Shown one piece after another: positions 36,819-50,447 of a stretch of 64,000 nucleotides of DNA (position 1 is its first letter; each line of letters begins with the position of its first letter). Source of the stretch: Caldovatus sediminis. Its GTDB lineage: Bacteria; Pseudomonadota; Alphaproteobacteria; Acetobacterales; Acetobacteraceae. The translations under genes and the position numbers were made by a program. The notes beneath the pieces were generated by a model, which had not been told where the DNA came from, made no database searches, and saw only the letters and a program-made list of their open reading frames with translations. The stretch spans positions 57,743 to 121,742 of the forward strand of contig NZ_BMKS01000013.1 of NCBI RefSeq assembly GCF_014644455.1. The letters run 5' to 3'.

Positions 36819-37119
36819 CGGGCGGGGTCGCGCCGGGCGTGACGGACGGTCTATGATGGTTGCGGAAGGCCCGCGGCGGATCGGCGGCGTCGCCGGCGCG
36901 GCGCCCGGGTCGGTCCGGGGCGATGCGGCAGGTGTGGATGGCCGAGCTGGTGCAACCGCGCGCGACGGCCCGCGCTCCCGGGAGTGCGGGCGGGGCCGGC
37001 GATGTGCCCGCCGCCGCCGCGGCCATTCAAGGCGGGGCGGAGGCGCCCTATCTTGGGAACAGCAACGCGCGGTCGGCGCGCCCCATGGAGGGGGGTGCCG
37101 GCGGAGGACGGAATCCATC
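36819..37119. other. tilS-ftsH intergenic region with possible heat-shock promoter
   Basis: 301 bp without a convincing gene. A CCTATCT box at 37047-37053 followed by TGGG matches the -10 form of alphaproteobacterial RpoH promoters, but no good CTTG is found 17-18 bp upstream. If used, it would give a leader of about 60 bases for ftsH. Confidence 0.35.
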
Positions 37120-39051
<1,932 letters not shown>

Positions 39052-39123
39052 GGCGCGGGGGCGGAGGCCCCGTCACCTGCGCGCGCGTCGGCGGCGGTGC
39101 GGGGACCGAGGGAGCCGGACCAG

Positions 39124-40182
39124 GTGGAACGTTGGATCGAGCCGCTTGCCCTGCTCTCCGGCCCCTCCGCCTTCCAGGCGGTGCGCGAGGGCCACGCCCT
39201 CCCGCTTGCCGGCGGGCCGGCCGCCTTCGCCCTCGTCCGGCTGATCGGGGACGGGCGCCCGTTCGGCCTGATGCCGCCCGGGGCGGTGCCGGAGGACTGG
39301 GCCGACGCGCTGCACGCCCTGACGCGGCGCCCGGCGCCCTTCGCCGGCCTCGCGGCGGGGCGGCCGCTGGTGATGGGGATCGTCAACGTCACGCCCGACA
39401 GCTTCTCGGAGGAGGGCGCGCGCCTCTCCGATCCCGGCGCGGCGATCGAGGCGGGGCACGCCATGCTGGCGGCGGGCGCCGACATCCTCGACATCGGCGG
39501 CGAATCGACGCGCCCCGGCGCGCAGCCGGTGCCGGCGGAGGAGGAGATCCGCCGCATCCTTCCGGTGGTGCGCGAGCTGGCCAAGGCGGCGCCGGTCTCG
39601 GTGGACACCCGCAACGCCCGCACCATGCAGGCGGCGCTGGACGCGGGGGCGGAGATCATCAACGACGTCTCGGCGCTGCGCCACGACCCGGCGGCGATGC
39701 AGGTCGTCGCGCGCGGCGGGGCGAGCGTGATCCTGATGCACATGCTGGGCGACGACCCGCGCACCATGCAGGACCGGCCGCGCTACGACGACGTGGCGCT
39801 GGAGGTGGCGCGCTTCCTGCGCGACCGCGTGGCGACGGCGGAGGCGCTCGGCATCCCGCGCTCGCGCATCGCCGTGGACCCCGGGATCGGCTTCGGCAAG
39901 ACGCTCGCCCACAACCTGGCGCTGACCGAGCGGCTGGCGCTGCTCGCGGGGATCGGCTGCCGGGTGGTGTTCGGGGCGTCGCGCAAGCGCTTCATCGGCA
40001 CGCTGAGCAGGGTCGCGGAGCCGCGCCGGCGGGTCGCGGGGAGCGTGGCGGCGGCGCTGGCGGCGGCGGCGCGCGGGGCCTCGGTGCTGCGCGTGCACGA
40101 CGTGGCGGAGACGGTGCAGGCGCTGCGGGTATGGCGGGCCTGCGAGGCCGGCGGGGAGGAGGGCGAGGAGGCGGAGCGGTAG
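39124..40182 (+). CDS. folP: Dihydropteroate synthase
   Basis: A 352-residue protein. The synthase domain begins at about residue 82 with [15 protein letters not shown] and continues with [45 protein letters not shown] and [10 protein letters not shown]. It joins p-aminobenzoate to the pterin pyrophosphate in folate synthesis. The ~80-residue N-terminal extension is of unknown role; similar extensions occur in other alphaproteobacteria. I chose the GTG at 39124 with an AGGGAG site. Confidence 0.95.
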   Translation: MERWIEPLALLSGPSAFQAVREGHALPLAGGPAAFALVRLIGDGRPFGLMPPGAVPEDWADALHALTRRPAPFAGLAAGRPLVMGIVNVTPDSFSEEGARLSDPGAAIEAGHAMLAAGADILDIGGESTRPGAQPVPAEEEIRRILPVVRELAKAAPVSVDTRNARTMQAALDAGAEIINDVSALRHDPAAMQVVARGGASVILMHMLGDDPRTMQDRPRYDDVALEVARFLRDRVATAEALGIPRSRIAVDPGIGFGKTLAHNLALTERLALLAGIGCRVVFGASRKRFIGTLSRVAEPRRRVAGSVAAALAAAARGASVLRVHDVAETVQALRVWRACEAGGEEGEEAER

Positions 40183-40228
40183 CGGAGGGCGCGTTACAGG
40201 GCACGGCCATCGCGCTACAAACCTCGCC

Positions 40229-41616
<1,388 letters not shown>

Positions 41617-41620
<4 letters not shown>

Positions 41621-42432
41621 GGGGGCGCGTGCTGATCGTCGCCGGGTCGGACTCGGGCGGCGGGGCGGGGATCCAGGCGGACATCAAGGCGGTGACGGCG
41701 CTCGGCGCCTTCGCCGCGACCGCGATCACGGCGCTGACGGCGCAGAACACGCTCGGCGTGCACGCGGTGATGGCGGTGCCGGCGGCGTTCATCCGCCAGC
41801 AGATGCGCGTCGTGCTGGAGGACATCGGCGCGGACGCGATCAAGACCGGGATGCTGCACGACGCCGCGACGATCGAGGCGGTGTGCGACGAGCTTGCGGC
41901 GCGCGCGCCGGAGGTGCCGCTGGTGGCCGATCCGGTGATGGTGGCGAAGGGCGGGCACCGGCTGCTCGCCGCGGAGGCGGTGGAGGCGCTGCGGCGCCGG
42001 CTGCTGCCGCGCGCCGCGGTGATCACGCCGAACCTGCCGGAGGCGGAGGTGCTGGCGGGCATGGCGATCGCCGACCTGGCGGGGATGCGCCGGGCGGCGG
42101 AGCGGCTGCTTGGCCTCGGCGCGCGGGCGGTGCTGCTGAAGGGCGGGCACCTGCCGGGCGCCGTGGTGACGGACCTGCTCGCCACCGGCGCCGGCGTCGA
42201 GAGCTTCGAGGCGCCGCGGATCGAGACGCGGCACACGCACGGCACGGGCTGCACGCTGGCGAGCGCGATCGCGGCCGGGCTCGCGCAGGGGATGGGGCTG
42301 CGCGCGGCGGTGCTGCGCGCGCGGGCCTATGTGCGCGCGGCGATAGCGGCGGCGCCGGGGTTCGGGCACGGGCACGGGCCGCTCGATCACGCGGTGACGC
42401 TCGATCCGGCGCGGGTGGCGGGGCTGGGCTGA
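41617..42432 (+). CDS. thiD: Hydroxymethylpyrimidine/phosphomethylpyrimidine kinase
   Basis: A 271-residue kinase with [38 protein letters not shown]-like [13 protein letters not shown], and [19 protein letters not shown] carrying the catalytic Asp/Cys loop. It phosphorylates HMP and HMP-P in thiamine synthesis. Because it overlaps glmM there is no room for a TPP riboswitch; expression must follow the glmM transcript. Confidence 0.94.
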
Positions 42433-42627
42433 GCACCCGCCCGGCCGGCAGGGGCAGCGAAGGTCCCGGTGCCGTTCGCGGCGCCGGGGATCGAGGGCGG
42501 CGGCCGAGCCGCCGGCTATGGACGCGCGTGCGGCGGCCGCCCTAGGGTTCCGACGCCCTGTCGCGCGGAAATACCGGCGGGGCCTCGTCGTACCGAGAAA
42601 AAAACCACTCTAGGGGGAGATACGCCC

Positions 42628-43617
42628 ATGAACCTTCCGCTCTCGCGGCGGCGCCTCACGTCTGGAAGCGCGGCTATGGTCGGGGCCGCCGCGGTCGCTA
42701 CCCGCCGGGCCGAGGCGCAGAATGCCTGGCCCGCCCGCACCGTCCGCATGGTGGTGGGCTTCACCGCGGGCAGTGCGACCGACGTCACCGGACGGATGTT
42801 CGCGCAGAAGTTCAGCGAGGCCTGGGGGCAGCCGGTGGTGGTGGAGAACATCCCCGGCAACTCCGGCGCCATCGGGGTCGACCGCGTCGCCAAGGCGGCG
42901 CCCGACGGCTACACGCTCATGTGGGCCGGCAACGCCGCCATCACCATCCTGCCGAGCCTCCAGAACCTCCCCTTCGATCCGCTGAAGGACCTCGAGTCGA
43001 TCTGCATCACGCTCAGCATGGCGTCGCTGCTGTTCGTCAACAACGACCTGCCGGTGCGCTCCGTGCCCGAGCTCGTCGCGCACGCGAAGGCGAATCCGGG
43101 GAAGCTCTCCTACGGATCGCCGGGCATCGGCACGCCGCAGCACATCGCCGGCGAGATGCTGTGCCACCGCGCCGGCATCCAGATGGAGCACATCCCCTAT
43201 CGCGGCGCCAACATGGCGGACGTGCTGAGCGGCCTCGTGCCGGTCGGCATCCAGAACGCGGGGGCGGCGATGCCGCTGGTGCGCGCAGGGCGGCTGCGGT
43301 GCATCGGCGTCACCTCGCTCAACCGCTCGTCCACCGCGCCCGACCTGCCGACGATCGCGGAGCAGGGGTTCCCCGGCTTCGAGGCGACCTCCTGGTTCGG
43401 GCTGATGGCGCCGGCCGGGACGCCGAGGCCGATCCTCGACAAGGTCCGCGCGGAGGCGCTGAAGGTGCTCGCCGACGAGACGATGAAGGAGCGGTTCGCC
43501 TCGCTCAGCCTGGACACGGTCGGGAGCACGCCGGAGGAGATGCGCAGGGTCATCGCCACGGACATCCCGAAATGGGCGCAGGTGATCCGCGAGGCCGGGA
43601 TCCCGACCAGCCGGTAA
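42628..43617 (+). CDS. Bug-family (TctC-like) tripartite tricarboxylate solute-binding protein
   Basis: A 329-residue periplasmic protein with a signal peptide (SRRRLTSGSAAMVGAAAVATRRAEAQ) that has a twin-arginine-like start. The mature part shows WPARTVRMVVGFTAGSATDVTGRMFAQKF, VVENIPGNSGAIGVDRVAKAAPDGYTLMW and GSPGIGTPQHIAGEML, the usual Bug pattern. Such proteins bind carboxylates or amides and act as TTT receptors or orphan sensors. No permease genes are nearby, so it is an orphan. AGGGGGAGA precedes the ATG. Confidence 0.93.
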   Translation: MNLPLSRRRLTSGSAAMVGAAAVATRRAEAQNAWPARTVRMVVGFTAGSATDVTGRMFAQKFSEAWGQPVVVENIPGNSGAIGVDRVAKAAPDGYTLMWAGNAAITILPSLQNLPFDPLKDLESICITLSMASLLFVNNDLPVRSVPELVAHAKANPGKLSYGSPGIGTPQHIAGEMLCHRAGIQMEHIPYRGANMADVLSGLVPVGIQNAGAAMPLVRAGRLRCIGVTSLNRSSTAPDLPTIAEQGFPGFEATSWFGLMAPAGTPRPILDKVRAEALKVLADETMKERFASLSLDTVGSTPEEMRRVIATDIPKWAQVIREAGIPTSR

Positions 43618-43618
43618 C

Positions 43619-43644
43619 GGCGCGCTCCTGAGCGGCAGCGCGCC
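43619..43644. terminator. Hairpin after the Bug gene
   Basis: An 8-bp stem (ggcgcgct/agcgcgcc) with a 10-base loop begins one base after the stop codon. There is no U-run, which is common in high-GC genomes. It probably ends or protects the 3' end of the Bug transcript. Confidence 0.4.
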
Positions 43645-43696
43645 GGCCTGCCGCGGCACGGGGCGGCACCGCCGCGGACGGCCGGGAGGGAACGCA

Positions 43697-43724
43697 GGCG
43701 GCCGCGCGGTGGTCCGCGGCCGCC
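43697..43724. terminator. Convergent-gap hairpin
   Basis: A perfect 10-bp stem (ggcggccgcg/cgcggccgcc) with an 8-base loop, between the convergent Bug and patatin genes. The position suits a bidirectional terminator. Confidence 0.45.
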
Positions 43725-43743
43725 CGTCGGCGGGCCGGACGGG

Positions 43744-45522
43744 CTACCGCGGGCGCTCGACCTCGTGCAGGCCCCGGCGGATCTGCCTGGCGATCGCCTC
43801 GGCGCCCCGTCCCGCGGCGAGACGGGCGGCGAGCCTTGCCAGCACGCCGACGCCCTGGCCCTCGGCCAGCCGGTCGGCGACGCGGCGCAGCCGCGCGCGG
43901 ATGCGCGCCTCCAGCCCGCCGGTCCAGGTCCTGCCGGCCGGCCATTCGGGCTGCGGGAGCGGGGCGCGGGGGCCGGCGACCAGCGGGATGATCTGCAGGG
44001 TGCCCGGCGCGCGGCCGCGATACTCGCTGGCGAGCCCCGGCGCGCGCGCGGCGAGGCCGCCGAAGAGCGGGTTCGCCTCGTCCAGGACGAAGTGGCTCGC
44101 CAGGTAGTCGCGGCAGTTCCTGCGGCCGAGCAGGTAGTCGTGCACGCGGAGGTCGCGGTCGAGGAAGCCGAGGAAGGCGCCGAGCCCGGCGCTCGCCAGC
44201 GCCTCGCCGCCCCAGAGCGTGCCGCCATCGGGCGTCTTGCGCCCGGCGGTGAGCAGGAAGCGGCTGCCGACGCCCTCCTCGAGCGCGAGCAGCAGGTCGG
44301 AGGTGGCGAAGCGCGCCTGCGACTTCCACGCGCCGATCAGCCCGCCGGCGACGCCGAGCAGGTCCAGCCCCTGCGTGGCGGGCAGCGGCGCCTCCGGCGC
44401 GGCGGCGAAGGGGTCTATCAGCAGCACCGCCGCGCGCGCCGCCTTCCCGTCGCGCTCGAGCGAGTTGCCGAGACCGGCGAGGGCGATGCGGACCAGCTCG
44501 ACCGGCTGGTTGTTCAGCGCGCCGCCGTCCACGCAGTCGAAGACGTAGCGGCCGCCGTCCGGGCGGCGCTCCGGGGGGAGCGCCTCCCAGCGCGGCGTGC
44601 GCAGGCGCGCCCGCGGCGGGTGGACGACGCCCCTGGCGTCGGTCCAGCCGGGGAGCAGCGCGGCGCGCCAGCGGTAGTGCTCGGCGGGGCGTTCGAGCCG
44701 GCGCGGCGGGAAGCCGCTGGGGAAGGCGCCGGTGGCCTTGGCGTATTCGGCGAAGCGCGCCCACTCGGCGCGGTCGCGCGCGAAGTCGGGGCCGACCAGC
44801 CACTCGTCGCCGCGCAGGTCGAGCGAGTCCGGCGCGGCGCCGGAGCGCAGGGGGAAGGCGAAGAGCGCGTGGTCGGCGTGGTCCACGTAGTGGCTCGCCC
44901 GCGGCCGCGGCGCCGCGCCGCCCGGCGTCGCCGCGGGCGGCGCGAAGTCTATGCCGTAGGGGACGCCGCGCAGATTGGTCAGGGTGACGAGGACGCGGAA
45001 GGGATCGGCGAGCCAGGCGCGCGGCGTCTCCAGCGCCGACACGCCCGGCGCGCCGGGGCCCCAGTCGAGCAGGAGGCTGCCGGCCTGCTCGATCGCCCAG
45101 CCGTCGAGGACGGAGGCGGCGAGGGCGGCGGGATCCTCCAGGTCCCGCGCGCCGAGCATCGCCTCGATGTCGAGCTGCTCGACCCAGAGCTGCCAGAAGG
45201 GGTTGCCGGGGGCGCCGGCCGCGGTCTGCGCGTGGCGGAAGCGGCAGGTCGCGGCGCGCGCGAGGAGCGCGGCGCAGACGCCGCCGCCGGAGGCGCCGCC
45301 GAGGATGTCCAGGCGGACGCTGTGGCGGGGCACGTCCTCGCCGGCGCGCTTCGCCGCCTCCCAGGCGTCCAGCGCCTCGATCAGGAAGTCGAGGACGCCG
45401 GCGGTCCAGGCGCCGGCGGAGACGGTGCCGTTGAGCACGATGCCGAGGCGGAAGGTGGTCGCGTCCGCGGGCTGCGTGACGAGTGGCTTCTGGAGGCGGG
45501 CGAGGATGGCGTCGGGGGTCAT
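43744..45522 (-). CDS. Patatin-like phospholipase
   Basis: A 592-residue protein. It has the patatin glycine-rich oxyanion segment LGIVLNGTVSAGAWTAGVLDFL near residue 26, the nucleophile elbow GGASGG (Ser78) and the catalytic DGG in DCVDGGALNNQPVELV. The dyad is therefore complete. Family members hydrolyse acyl esters of phospholipids. The length and the long C-terminal part resemble the large actinobacterial/proteobacterial patatin-like proteins. No signal peptide is seen. The substrate is unknown. The ATG has a GAGGA site. Confidence 0.85.
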   Translation of the reverse strand: MTPDAILARLQKPLVTQPADATTFRLGIVLNGTVSAGAWTAGVLDFLIEALDAWEAAKRAGEDVPRHSVRLDILGGASGGGVCAALLARAATCRFRHAQTAAGAPGNPFWQLWVEQLDIEAMLGARDLEDPAALAASVLDGWAIEQAGSLLLDWGPGAPGVSALETPRAWLADPFRVLVTLTNLRGVPYGIDFAPPAATPGGAAPRPRASHYVDHADHALFAFPLRSGAAPDSLDLRGDEWLVGPDFARDRAEWARFAEYAKATGAFPSGFPPRRLERPAEHYRWRAALLPGWTDARGVVHPPRARLRTPRWEALPPERRPDGGRYVFDCVDGGALNNQPVELVRIALAGLGNSLERDGKAARAAVLLIDPFAAAPEAPLPATQGLDLLGVAGGLIGAWKSQARFATSDLLLALEEGVGSRFLLTAGRKTPDGGTLWGGEALASAGLGAFLGFLDRDLRVHDYLLGRRNCRDYLASHFVLDEANPLFGGLAARAPGLASEYRGRAPGTLQIIPLVAGPRAPLPQPEWPAGRTWTGGLEARIRARLRRVADRLAEGQGVGVLARLAARLAAGRGAEAIARQIRRGLHEVERPR

Positions 45523-45549
45523 CGGCGGGTCCTCAGCGATAAGAAAATA

Positions 45550-45579
45550 ATCCTAGGACCGATCCGCAGCCGGATGCAA
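45550..45579 (-). promoter_or_regulatory. Candidate promoter of the patatin-like gene
   Basis: On the minus strand TTGCAT (45574-45579) and TAGGAT (45550-45555) are separated by 18 bp, in the most AT-rich patch of the area. The expected transcript starts about 20 bases before the ATG at 45522. Confidence 0.45.
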
Positions 45580-45668
45580 GCCGCGCGTGCGACGCGCGGA
45601 CCCGCCGCCCTTGCCAGCGCCGGCGCGATGGCGTGATCTCGGCCGCCGCGCGTCGAGAGGAGGGGGCG

Positions 45669-46502
45669 ATGGGTGCTTCAACGGCGAGGCGGGACGGCGC
45701 GCCGACGCTGCGCGTCTTCTTCGTGGACGCCTTCGCGGCGCGGCCCTTCGAGGGCAATCCCGCCGCCGTCGTGCCGCTCGCGCGCTGGCTGCCGGACGCG
45801 ACGCTGCAGGCGATGGCGGCGGAGCACAACCTGAGCGAGACGGCGTTCCTGGTGCGCGAGGCGGGCGGCTGGCGCCTGCGCTGGTTCACGCCGGCGGCCG
45901 AGGTCGAGATGTGCGGGCACGCGACGCTCGCGAGCGGCTTCGTGCTGGCGACCGAGTTCGGGGAGAGGGCGCCCTACGCCTTCGCGACGCTCTCCGGGAC
46001 GCTCGGCGTGGAGCGGGAGGGGGAGCGGTTCGTGCTCGACTTCCCGGCGCGGACGGCGGAGCGGGTGGCGGAGCCGCCGCCGGGGCTCGCGGAGGCGCTC
46101 GGCGTGGCGCCGCGGGAGGTGTGGCGGGCGCGGGACTGGATCTGCGTGCTCGATTCGGCGGAGCAGGTGGCGGGGCTCCGGCCCGATTTCGCGAAGCTCG
46201 CGGCGCTGCCGGGAGGCGAGCGGGTGATGGTGACGGCGGCCGGGGGGCCGCCCGGGCATGACGTCACCAGCCGGTACTTCGCGCCGAAGGTGGGGGTGCC
46301 GGAGGACCCGGTGACGGGGACGGCGCATGTGCAGCTCGTGCCGTTCTGGGCGGCGCGGCTCGGGCGGACGGCGCTGGTCTGCCGCCAGGCGAGCCGGCGC
46401 GGCGGAACGCTGTGGTGCGAGCTGCGCGGGGCGCGCGTGCGGATGGGCGGGACGGCGGTGCTCTACGCGCGGGGGGAGATCCTGCTGCCGGACGCCGGCT
46501 GA
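45669..46502 (+). CDS. PhzF-family isomerase
   Basis: A 277-residue protein of the PhzF/diaminopimelate-epimerase fold. It has VDAFAARPFEGNPAAVV near the start, the conserved Glu in NLSETAFL, EMCGHATLASGFVL in the first half and YFAPKVGVPEDPVTGTAHVQL in the second. PhzF proteins isomerise small acids. No other phenazine genes are present, so this is one of the many housekeeping or orphan members. GGAGGGGG precedes the ATG. Confidence 0.9.
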   Translation: MGASTARRDGAPTLRVFFVDAFAARPFEGNPAAVVPLARWLPDATLQAMAAEHNLSETAFLVREAGGWRLRWFTPAAEVEMCGHATLASGFVLATEFGERAPYAFATLSGTLGVEREGERFVLDFPARTAERVAEPPPGLAEALGVAPREVWRARDWICVLDSAEQVAGLRPDFAKLAALPGGERVMVTAAGGPPGHDVTSRYFAPKVGVPEDPVTGTAHVQLVPFWAARLGRTALVCRQASRRGGTLWCELRGARVRMGGTAVLYARGEILLPDAG

Positions 46503-46516
46503 GGCGGCGCCGCGTC

Positions 46517-46801
46517 CTACCCGCCGCCCGGCGGCAGCGCGCCCGATCCCGCCGCCTCGACGGCCCGGAGCACGGCACCGAAGGCGGCGGCCCAGACGGC
46601 GAGCGCTAGGGCCCAGCGGTGCGGCACGCGCAACTGGCCGGCGAGTTCCGCTGCCAGCAGGGACAGCGTGCCGGCAGTGAGCAACGCGGCGAACAGCGTC
46701 AGGCTCGCCCCCGGCACCAGCCAGCAGAGGCCCAGCGCCGCGGCGAAGAGGGCGGCGCGGCAGGCCCGCAGGGCGGGGTGGCGACGGCGGTCCGTGCGCA
46801 T
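46517..46801 (-). CDS. Small three-segment membrane protein
   Basis: A 94-residue frame with a basic N-terminus and three hydrophobic segments ([52 protein letters not shown]). It is unlike a typical frame shadow. It is convergent to the PhzF gene and divergent from serC. I know no family. It is possibly an inner-membrane accessory protein. Confidence 0.5.
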   Translation of the reverse strand: MRTDRRRHPALRACRAALFAAALGLCWLVPGASLTLFAALLTAGTLSLLAAELAGQLRVPHRWALALAVWAAAFGAVLRAVEAAGSGALPPGGG

Positions 46802-46833
46802 GGGGCAGATCCAACGGAGGCGACGCCCGGGGG

Positions 46834-46863
46834 TTGCCCCGCTGCGCCCGAATCGGCTATGCG
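46834..46863 (+). promoter_or_regulatory. Candidate serC promoter
   Basis: TTGCCC (46834-46839) and TATGCG (46858-46863) lie 18 bp apart, about 56 bases before the serC start. The match is moderate. Confidence 0.35.
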
Positions 46864-46919
46864 GCGCGCGGGCCACGCCCCCCCACCGGGGCGCATCTGC
46901 TTCTGCAAGGGAGCATCCG

Positions 46920-48113
46920 ATGGCGACGCTCGCCACGCCGAAGCCGGACGTCCGTCCGGCCAATCCCCGATTCTCCTCCGGTCCCTGCGCCAAGCGACCC
47001 GGCTGGTCGCTCGCCGCGCTCGAGGGCGCGCTGCTCGGGCGCAGCCACCGCGCCTCCGCGCCGAAGGCGCGGCTCGCCGAGGTGATCGAGCGCTCGAAGG
47101 CCATCCTCGGCATGCCGGCCGAATGGCGACTCGCGATCGTCCCCGCCTCGGACACCGGGGCGGTGGAGATGGCGCTGTGGAGCCTGCTCGGGCCGCGCGG
47201 GGTGGACGTGCTGGCCTGGGAGAGCTTCTCCGGCGAATGGGCGACGGACGTCACGAGGCAACTCAAGCTCACCGACGTGCGAGTGCACAAGGCTCCCTAT
47301 GGGCGCCTGCCCGATCTTTCGGCGGTGGACCCGGGGCGCGACCTGGTCTTCGTCTGGAATGGCACGACCAGTGGCGTGCGGGTGCCCGACGGCGACTGGA
47401 TCTCGCCGGCGCGGGAGGGTCTCGCGATCTGCGACGCGACCTCGGCGGCCTTCGCGATGCGGCTGCCCTGGGACCGCCTCGATGTGGTGACCTGGTCCTG
47501 GCAGAAGGTGCTCGGGGGCGAGGCGGCGCACGGGATGCTGGCGCTGTCGCCGCGGGCGGTCGAGCGGCTGGAGTCCTACGCGCCCCCCTGGCCGCTGCCG
47601 AAGATCTTCCGCATGACCAAGGGCGGGAAGATCAACGAGGGGCTGTTCCGGGGGGAGACGATCAACACCCCCTCGATGCTCTGCGTCGAGGACGCGCTGG
47701 ACGGGCTGCGCTGGGCGGAGGCGATCGGCGGGCTGGAGGCGCTGATCGCGCGCTCGGAGGCGAACCTCGCCGCCGTGGCGCGGTGGGTGGAGCGCACGCC
47801 CTGGGTGGACTTCCTCGCCGAGGATCCGCGCACCCGCTCCTGCACCTCGATCTGCCTCAAGATCGTGGCGCCGTGGTTCGGGGCGCTGCCGGCGGAGAAG
47901 CAGGCGGCGGCGGCGAAGCGGCTCGCGGCGCTGCTCGAGAGGGAAGGGGCGGCGCTCGATGCCGGCGCGTACCGGGACGCGCCGCCGGGGCTGCGCCTCT
48001 GGGGCGGCGCGACGGTCGAGACCGCCGACGTCGAGGCGCTGCTGCCCTGGCTCGACTGGGCCTTCGCCGCGGTCGAGGACGAGTTCGCGGCGGCGACGCA
48101 GGCGGCGGAGTGA
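46920..48113 (+). CDS. serC: Phosphoserine transaminase, alphaproteobacterial type
   Basis: A 397-residue class V aminotransferase. The N-terminus [17 protein letters not shown] is characteristic of the alphaproteobacterial/archaeal SerC group. [11 protein letters not shown] holds the PLP-binding Lys and [11 protein letters not shown] binds the substrate. It makes phosphoserine from 3-phosphohydroxypyruvate. AAGGGAG lies before the ATG. serA follows at once, giving two successive steps of serine synthesis in one transcript. Confidence 0.95.
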   Translation: MATLATPKPDVRPANPRFSSGPCAKRPGWSLAALEGALLGRSHRASAPKARLAEVIERSKAILGMPAEWRLAIVPASDTGAVEMALWSLLGPRGVDVLAWESFSGEWATDVTRQLKLTDVRVHKAPYGRLPDLSAVDPGRDLVFVWNGTTSGVRVPDGDWISPAREGLAICDATSAAFAMRLPWDRLDVVTWSWQKVLGGEAAHGMLALSPRAVERLESYAPPWPLPKIFRMTKGGKINEGLFRGETINTPSMLCVEDALDGLRWAEAIGGLEALIARSEANLAAVARWVERTPWVDFLAEDPRTRSCTSICLKIVAPWFGALPAEKQAAAAKRLAALLEREGAALDAGAYRDAPPGLRLWGGATVETADVEALLPWLDWAFAAVEDEFAAATQAAE

Positions 48114-48118
48114 GTGCG

Positions 48119-49705
48119 ATGCCCAGGGTCCTGATCTCCGACAAGCTCTCGCCCGCCGCGGTCGAGATCTTCAGGCGCCGCGGCATCGAGGCGGACTTCA
48201 GGCCGGGCCTGTCCCCGGCCGAGCTGCGCGCGATCATCGCGCCCTATGACGGGCTCGCGGTGCGCAGCGCGACCAAGGTGACGCGCGAGCTGCTGGAGGC
48301 GGCGCGGAACCTCAAGGTGGTGGGGCGCGCCGGCATCGGCGTGGACAACGTGGACGTCACCAGCGCCACCGCGCGCGGCGTCGTCGTGATGAACACGCCC
48401 TACGGCAACGCCATCACCACCGCCGAGCACGCGATCGCGATGATGTTCGCCCTCGCCCGGCAGATCCCGGAGGCGAGCGCCTCCACCAAGGCCGGGAAGT
48501 GGGAGAAGAACCGCTTCATGGGCGTCGAGCTGTTCGGCAAGACGCTCGGCCTGATCGGCTGCGGCAACATCGGCTCGATCGTCGCCGACCGCGCGATCGG
48601 GCTGAAGATGAAGGTGATCGCCTACGATCCCTTCCTCTCCGAGAAGCGGGCGCGCGAGCTCGGCGTGGAGAAGGTCGAGCTCGACGAGCTGCTGGCGCGG
48701 GCGGACTTCGTCTCGCTGCACGCGCCGCTGACGGAGCAGACGCGCAACATCCTCTCGCGCGAGGCGCTGTTCCGCATGAAGAAGGGGGCGCGGCTGATCA
48801 ACTGCGCCCGCGGCGGGCTGGTGGACGAGGCGGCGCTCCACGACGCGCTGCGCGAGGGGCACCTCGCCGGCGCCGCGCTCGACGTGTTCGAGACCGAGCC
48901 GGCGACGGAGAGCCCGCTGTTCGCGCTGGAGAACGTGGTGTGCACGCCGCATCTCGGCGCCTCGACCATGGAGGCGCAGGAGAAGGTGGCGCTGCAGATC
49001 GCCGACCAGATGGCGGACTTCCTGCTGAGCGGCGCCGTCTCCAACGCCATCAACATGCCGAGCGTGACCGCGGAGGAGGCGCCGCGGCTCAAGCCCTACA
49101 TGGAGCTGGCGCGGCTGCTCGGCAGCCTGGCCGGGCAGCTCACCGCGGCGCAGCAGGCGGTGATCCGCTCGATCCGCGTCGAGTACGAGGGGCACGCGGC
49201 GGAGCTGAACCACCGGCCGCTGACCGCGGCGGCGCTCGCCGGCGTGCTCGCGCCGCTGCTCGGCGCGGTGAACATGGTCAACGCGCCGGTGGTGGCGCGC
49301 GAGCGCGGCATCGAGGTGGCGGAGACGACGCTCGAGCGCAGCGGCGAGTACCAGACGCTGCTGCGCCTGACGGTCGTGACCGACCGCTTCGAGCGGAGCG
49401 TCGCCGGCACGCTGGTCGTGGGCGACCGGCCGCGGCTCGTCGCCATCAAGGGCATCGCGGTCGAGGCGGACTTCGCGCCGCACATGCTCTACGTGACGAA
49501 CCAGGACAAGCCGGGCTTCATCGGGCGGTTCGGCATGACGCTCGCCGAGGCGGGGATCAACATCGCGACGCTGCACCTCGGCCGCAGCGAGCCGGGGGGC
49601 GACGCGATCTGCCTCGTCGGCCTCGACGGGCCGGTGCCGGAGGAGGTGCTGGCGGCGGTGCGGCGCCTGCCGCTGGTGGTGCAGGCGACGCCGCTGGCGT
49701 TCTGA
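48119..49705 (+). CDS. serA: D-3-phosphoglycerate dehydrogenase
   Basis: A 528-residue enzyme of the long SerA type. It has a nucleotide-binding domain (GLIGCGNIGSIVADRAIGLKMKVIAYDP), catalytic Arg/Glu/His (NCARGGLVDEAAL, CTPHLGAST), an intervening ASB domain and a C-terminal ACT domain (HMLYVTNQDKPGFIGRFGMTLAEAGINIATLHLGR). The ACT domain suggests feedback control by serine. The GGAG at the serC end is 8 bases before the ATG chosen. A GTG at 48110 overlapping the serC stop is the alternative. Confidence 0.96.
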   Translation: MPRVLISDKLSPAAVEIFRRRGIEADFRPGLSPAELRAIIAPYDGLAVRSATKVTRELLEAARNLKVVGRAGIGVDNVDVTSATARGVVVMNTPYGNAITTAEHAIAMMFALARQIPEASASTKAGKWEKNRFMGVELFGKTLGLIGCGNIGSIVADRAIGLKMKVIAYDPFLSEKRARELGVEKVELDELLARADFVSLHAPLTEQTRNILSREALFRMKKGARLINCARGGLVDEAALHDALREGHLAGAALDVFETEPATESPLFALENVVCTPHLGASTMEAQEKVALQIADQMADFLLSGAVSNAINMPSVTAEEAPRLKPYMELARLLGSLAGQLTAAQQAVIRSIRVEYEGHAAELNHRPLTAAALAGVLAPLLGAVNMVNAPVVARERGIEVAETTLERSGEYQTLLRLTVVTDRFERSVAGTLVVGDRPRLVAIKGIAVEADFAPHMLYVTNQDKPGFIGRFGMTLAEAGINIATLHLGRSEPGGDAICLVGLDGPVPEEVLAAVRRLPLVVQATPLAF

Positions 49706-49716
49706 CGCCCGCGCGG

Positions 49717-50262
49717 TCAGCGGCGGCGTTCGAGGCGATCGAGTTCCGCCGCCACCGCGCCCGCCGCCTCGCGCGTGTGGGGCAGGGGCGGCAGGGCGCC
49801 GAGCCGGGCGAGGGTGGCGCGCGGGCCGAGGGCGAAGATGCGCGGGGCGTCGAGGGCGGCCTCGGCGCGGGCGGGGCTGCCGGCCTCGAGGGCGTCCGCG
49901 GCGGCGCGCAGGCGGTCCATCACCGCCTCCGGCGGCGCGTCCGGCGCGATGCCTAGGGCCTCGCGCGCCTCCGCCCGCGCCGCGCGGAGCTGGAACAGCA
50001 CCGTCGACTGCACCTCGGGCGCGTAGCGCGGCTCGGTGGCGAGGGCGTGGGCGAGGAATTCGAGCTGCACCACGGCGCGCGCCGCCGCGGCCGGACGGCC
50101 GGCGTATTGCGCCGTGTCGCCGAGCAGGCGCGGCGCGTTGAGCGCGGCGCCGCGCACCGGGTCGCCGATGCCGAAGAGGTACTCCGCCGCCGGGTCCGCC
50201 GAACAGGCGGCGCCGAAGGCGGGGAGCGCGAGCAGGAGGGGGCGTCGGGGAAGGCGGTGCAT
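49717..50262 (-). CDS. Putative lipoprotein of unknown function
   Basis: A 181-residue product. [28 protein letters not shown] is a lipoprotein signal with an arginine pair. The mature part is mainly helical ([53 protein letters not shown]) with no known motif. It is convergent to serA with an 11 bp gap and divergent from hisZ. Probably an envelope protein typical of this lineage. Confidence 0.7.
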   Translation of the reverse strand: MHRLPRRPLLLALPAFGAACSADPAAEYLFGIGDPVRGAALNAPRLLGDTAQYAGRPAAAARAVVQLEFLAHALATEPRYAPEVQSTVLFQLRAARAEAREALGIAPDAPPEAVMDRLRAAADALEAGSPARAEAALDAPRIFALGPRATLARLGALPPLPHTREAAGAVAAELDRLERRR

Positions 50263-50447
50263 CGTGACGACTCCGGAACCGGCGGTGCGCCGAAGATGGT
50301 CCGCCTGGCGGAAAGCGCCAGCGCCGCGGGGCCGGTCCTGCCGCGCGGGGGTTGCGGCCCCGGCCACCCCCTGCCACACAGCGCGCGACCGCGCCGGCCG
50401 CGCCGCAGCGCCGGCCCCTTGGCACGCCCGCCCCGCCCCAGGCCCCG

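Noticed and set aside
42433..42627. A small gene between thiD and the Bug protein gene
   Set aside because: The open frame through this gap has no start of its own and joins the Bug gene only by read-through upstream of its signal peptide.
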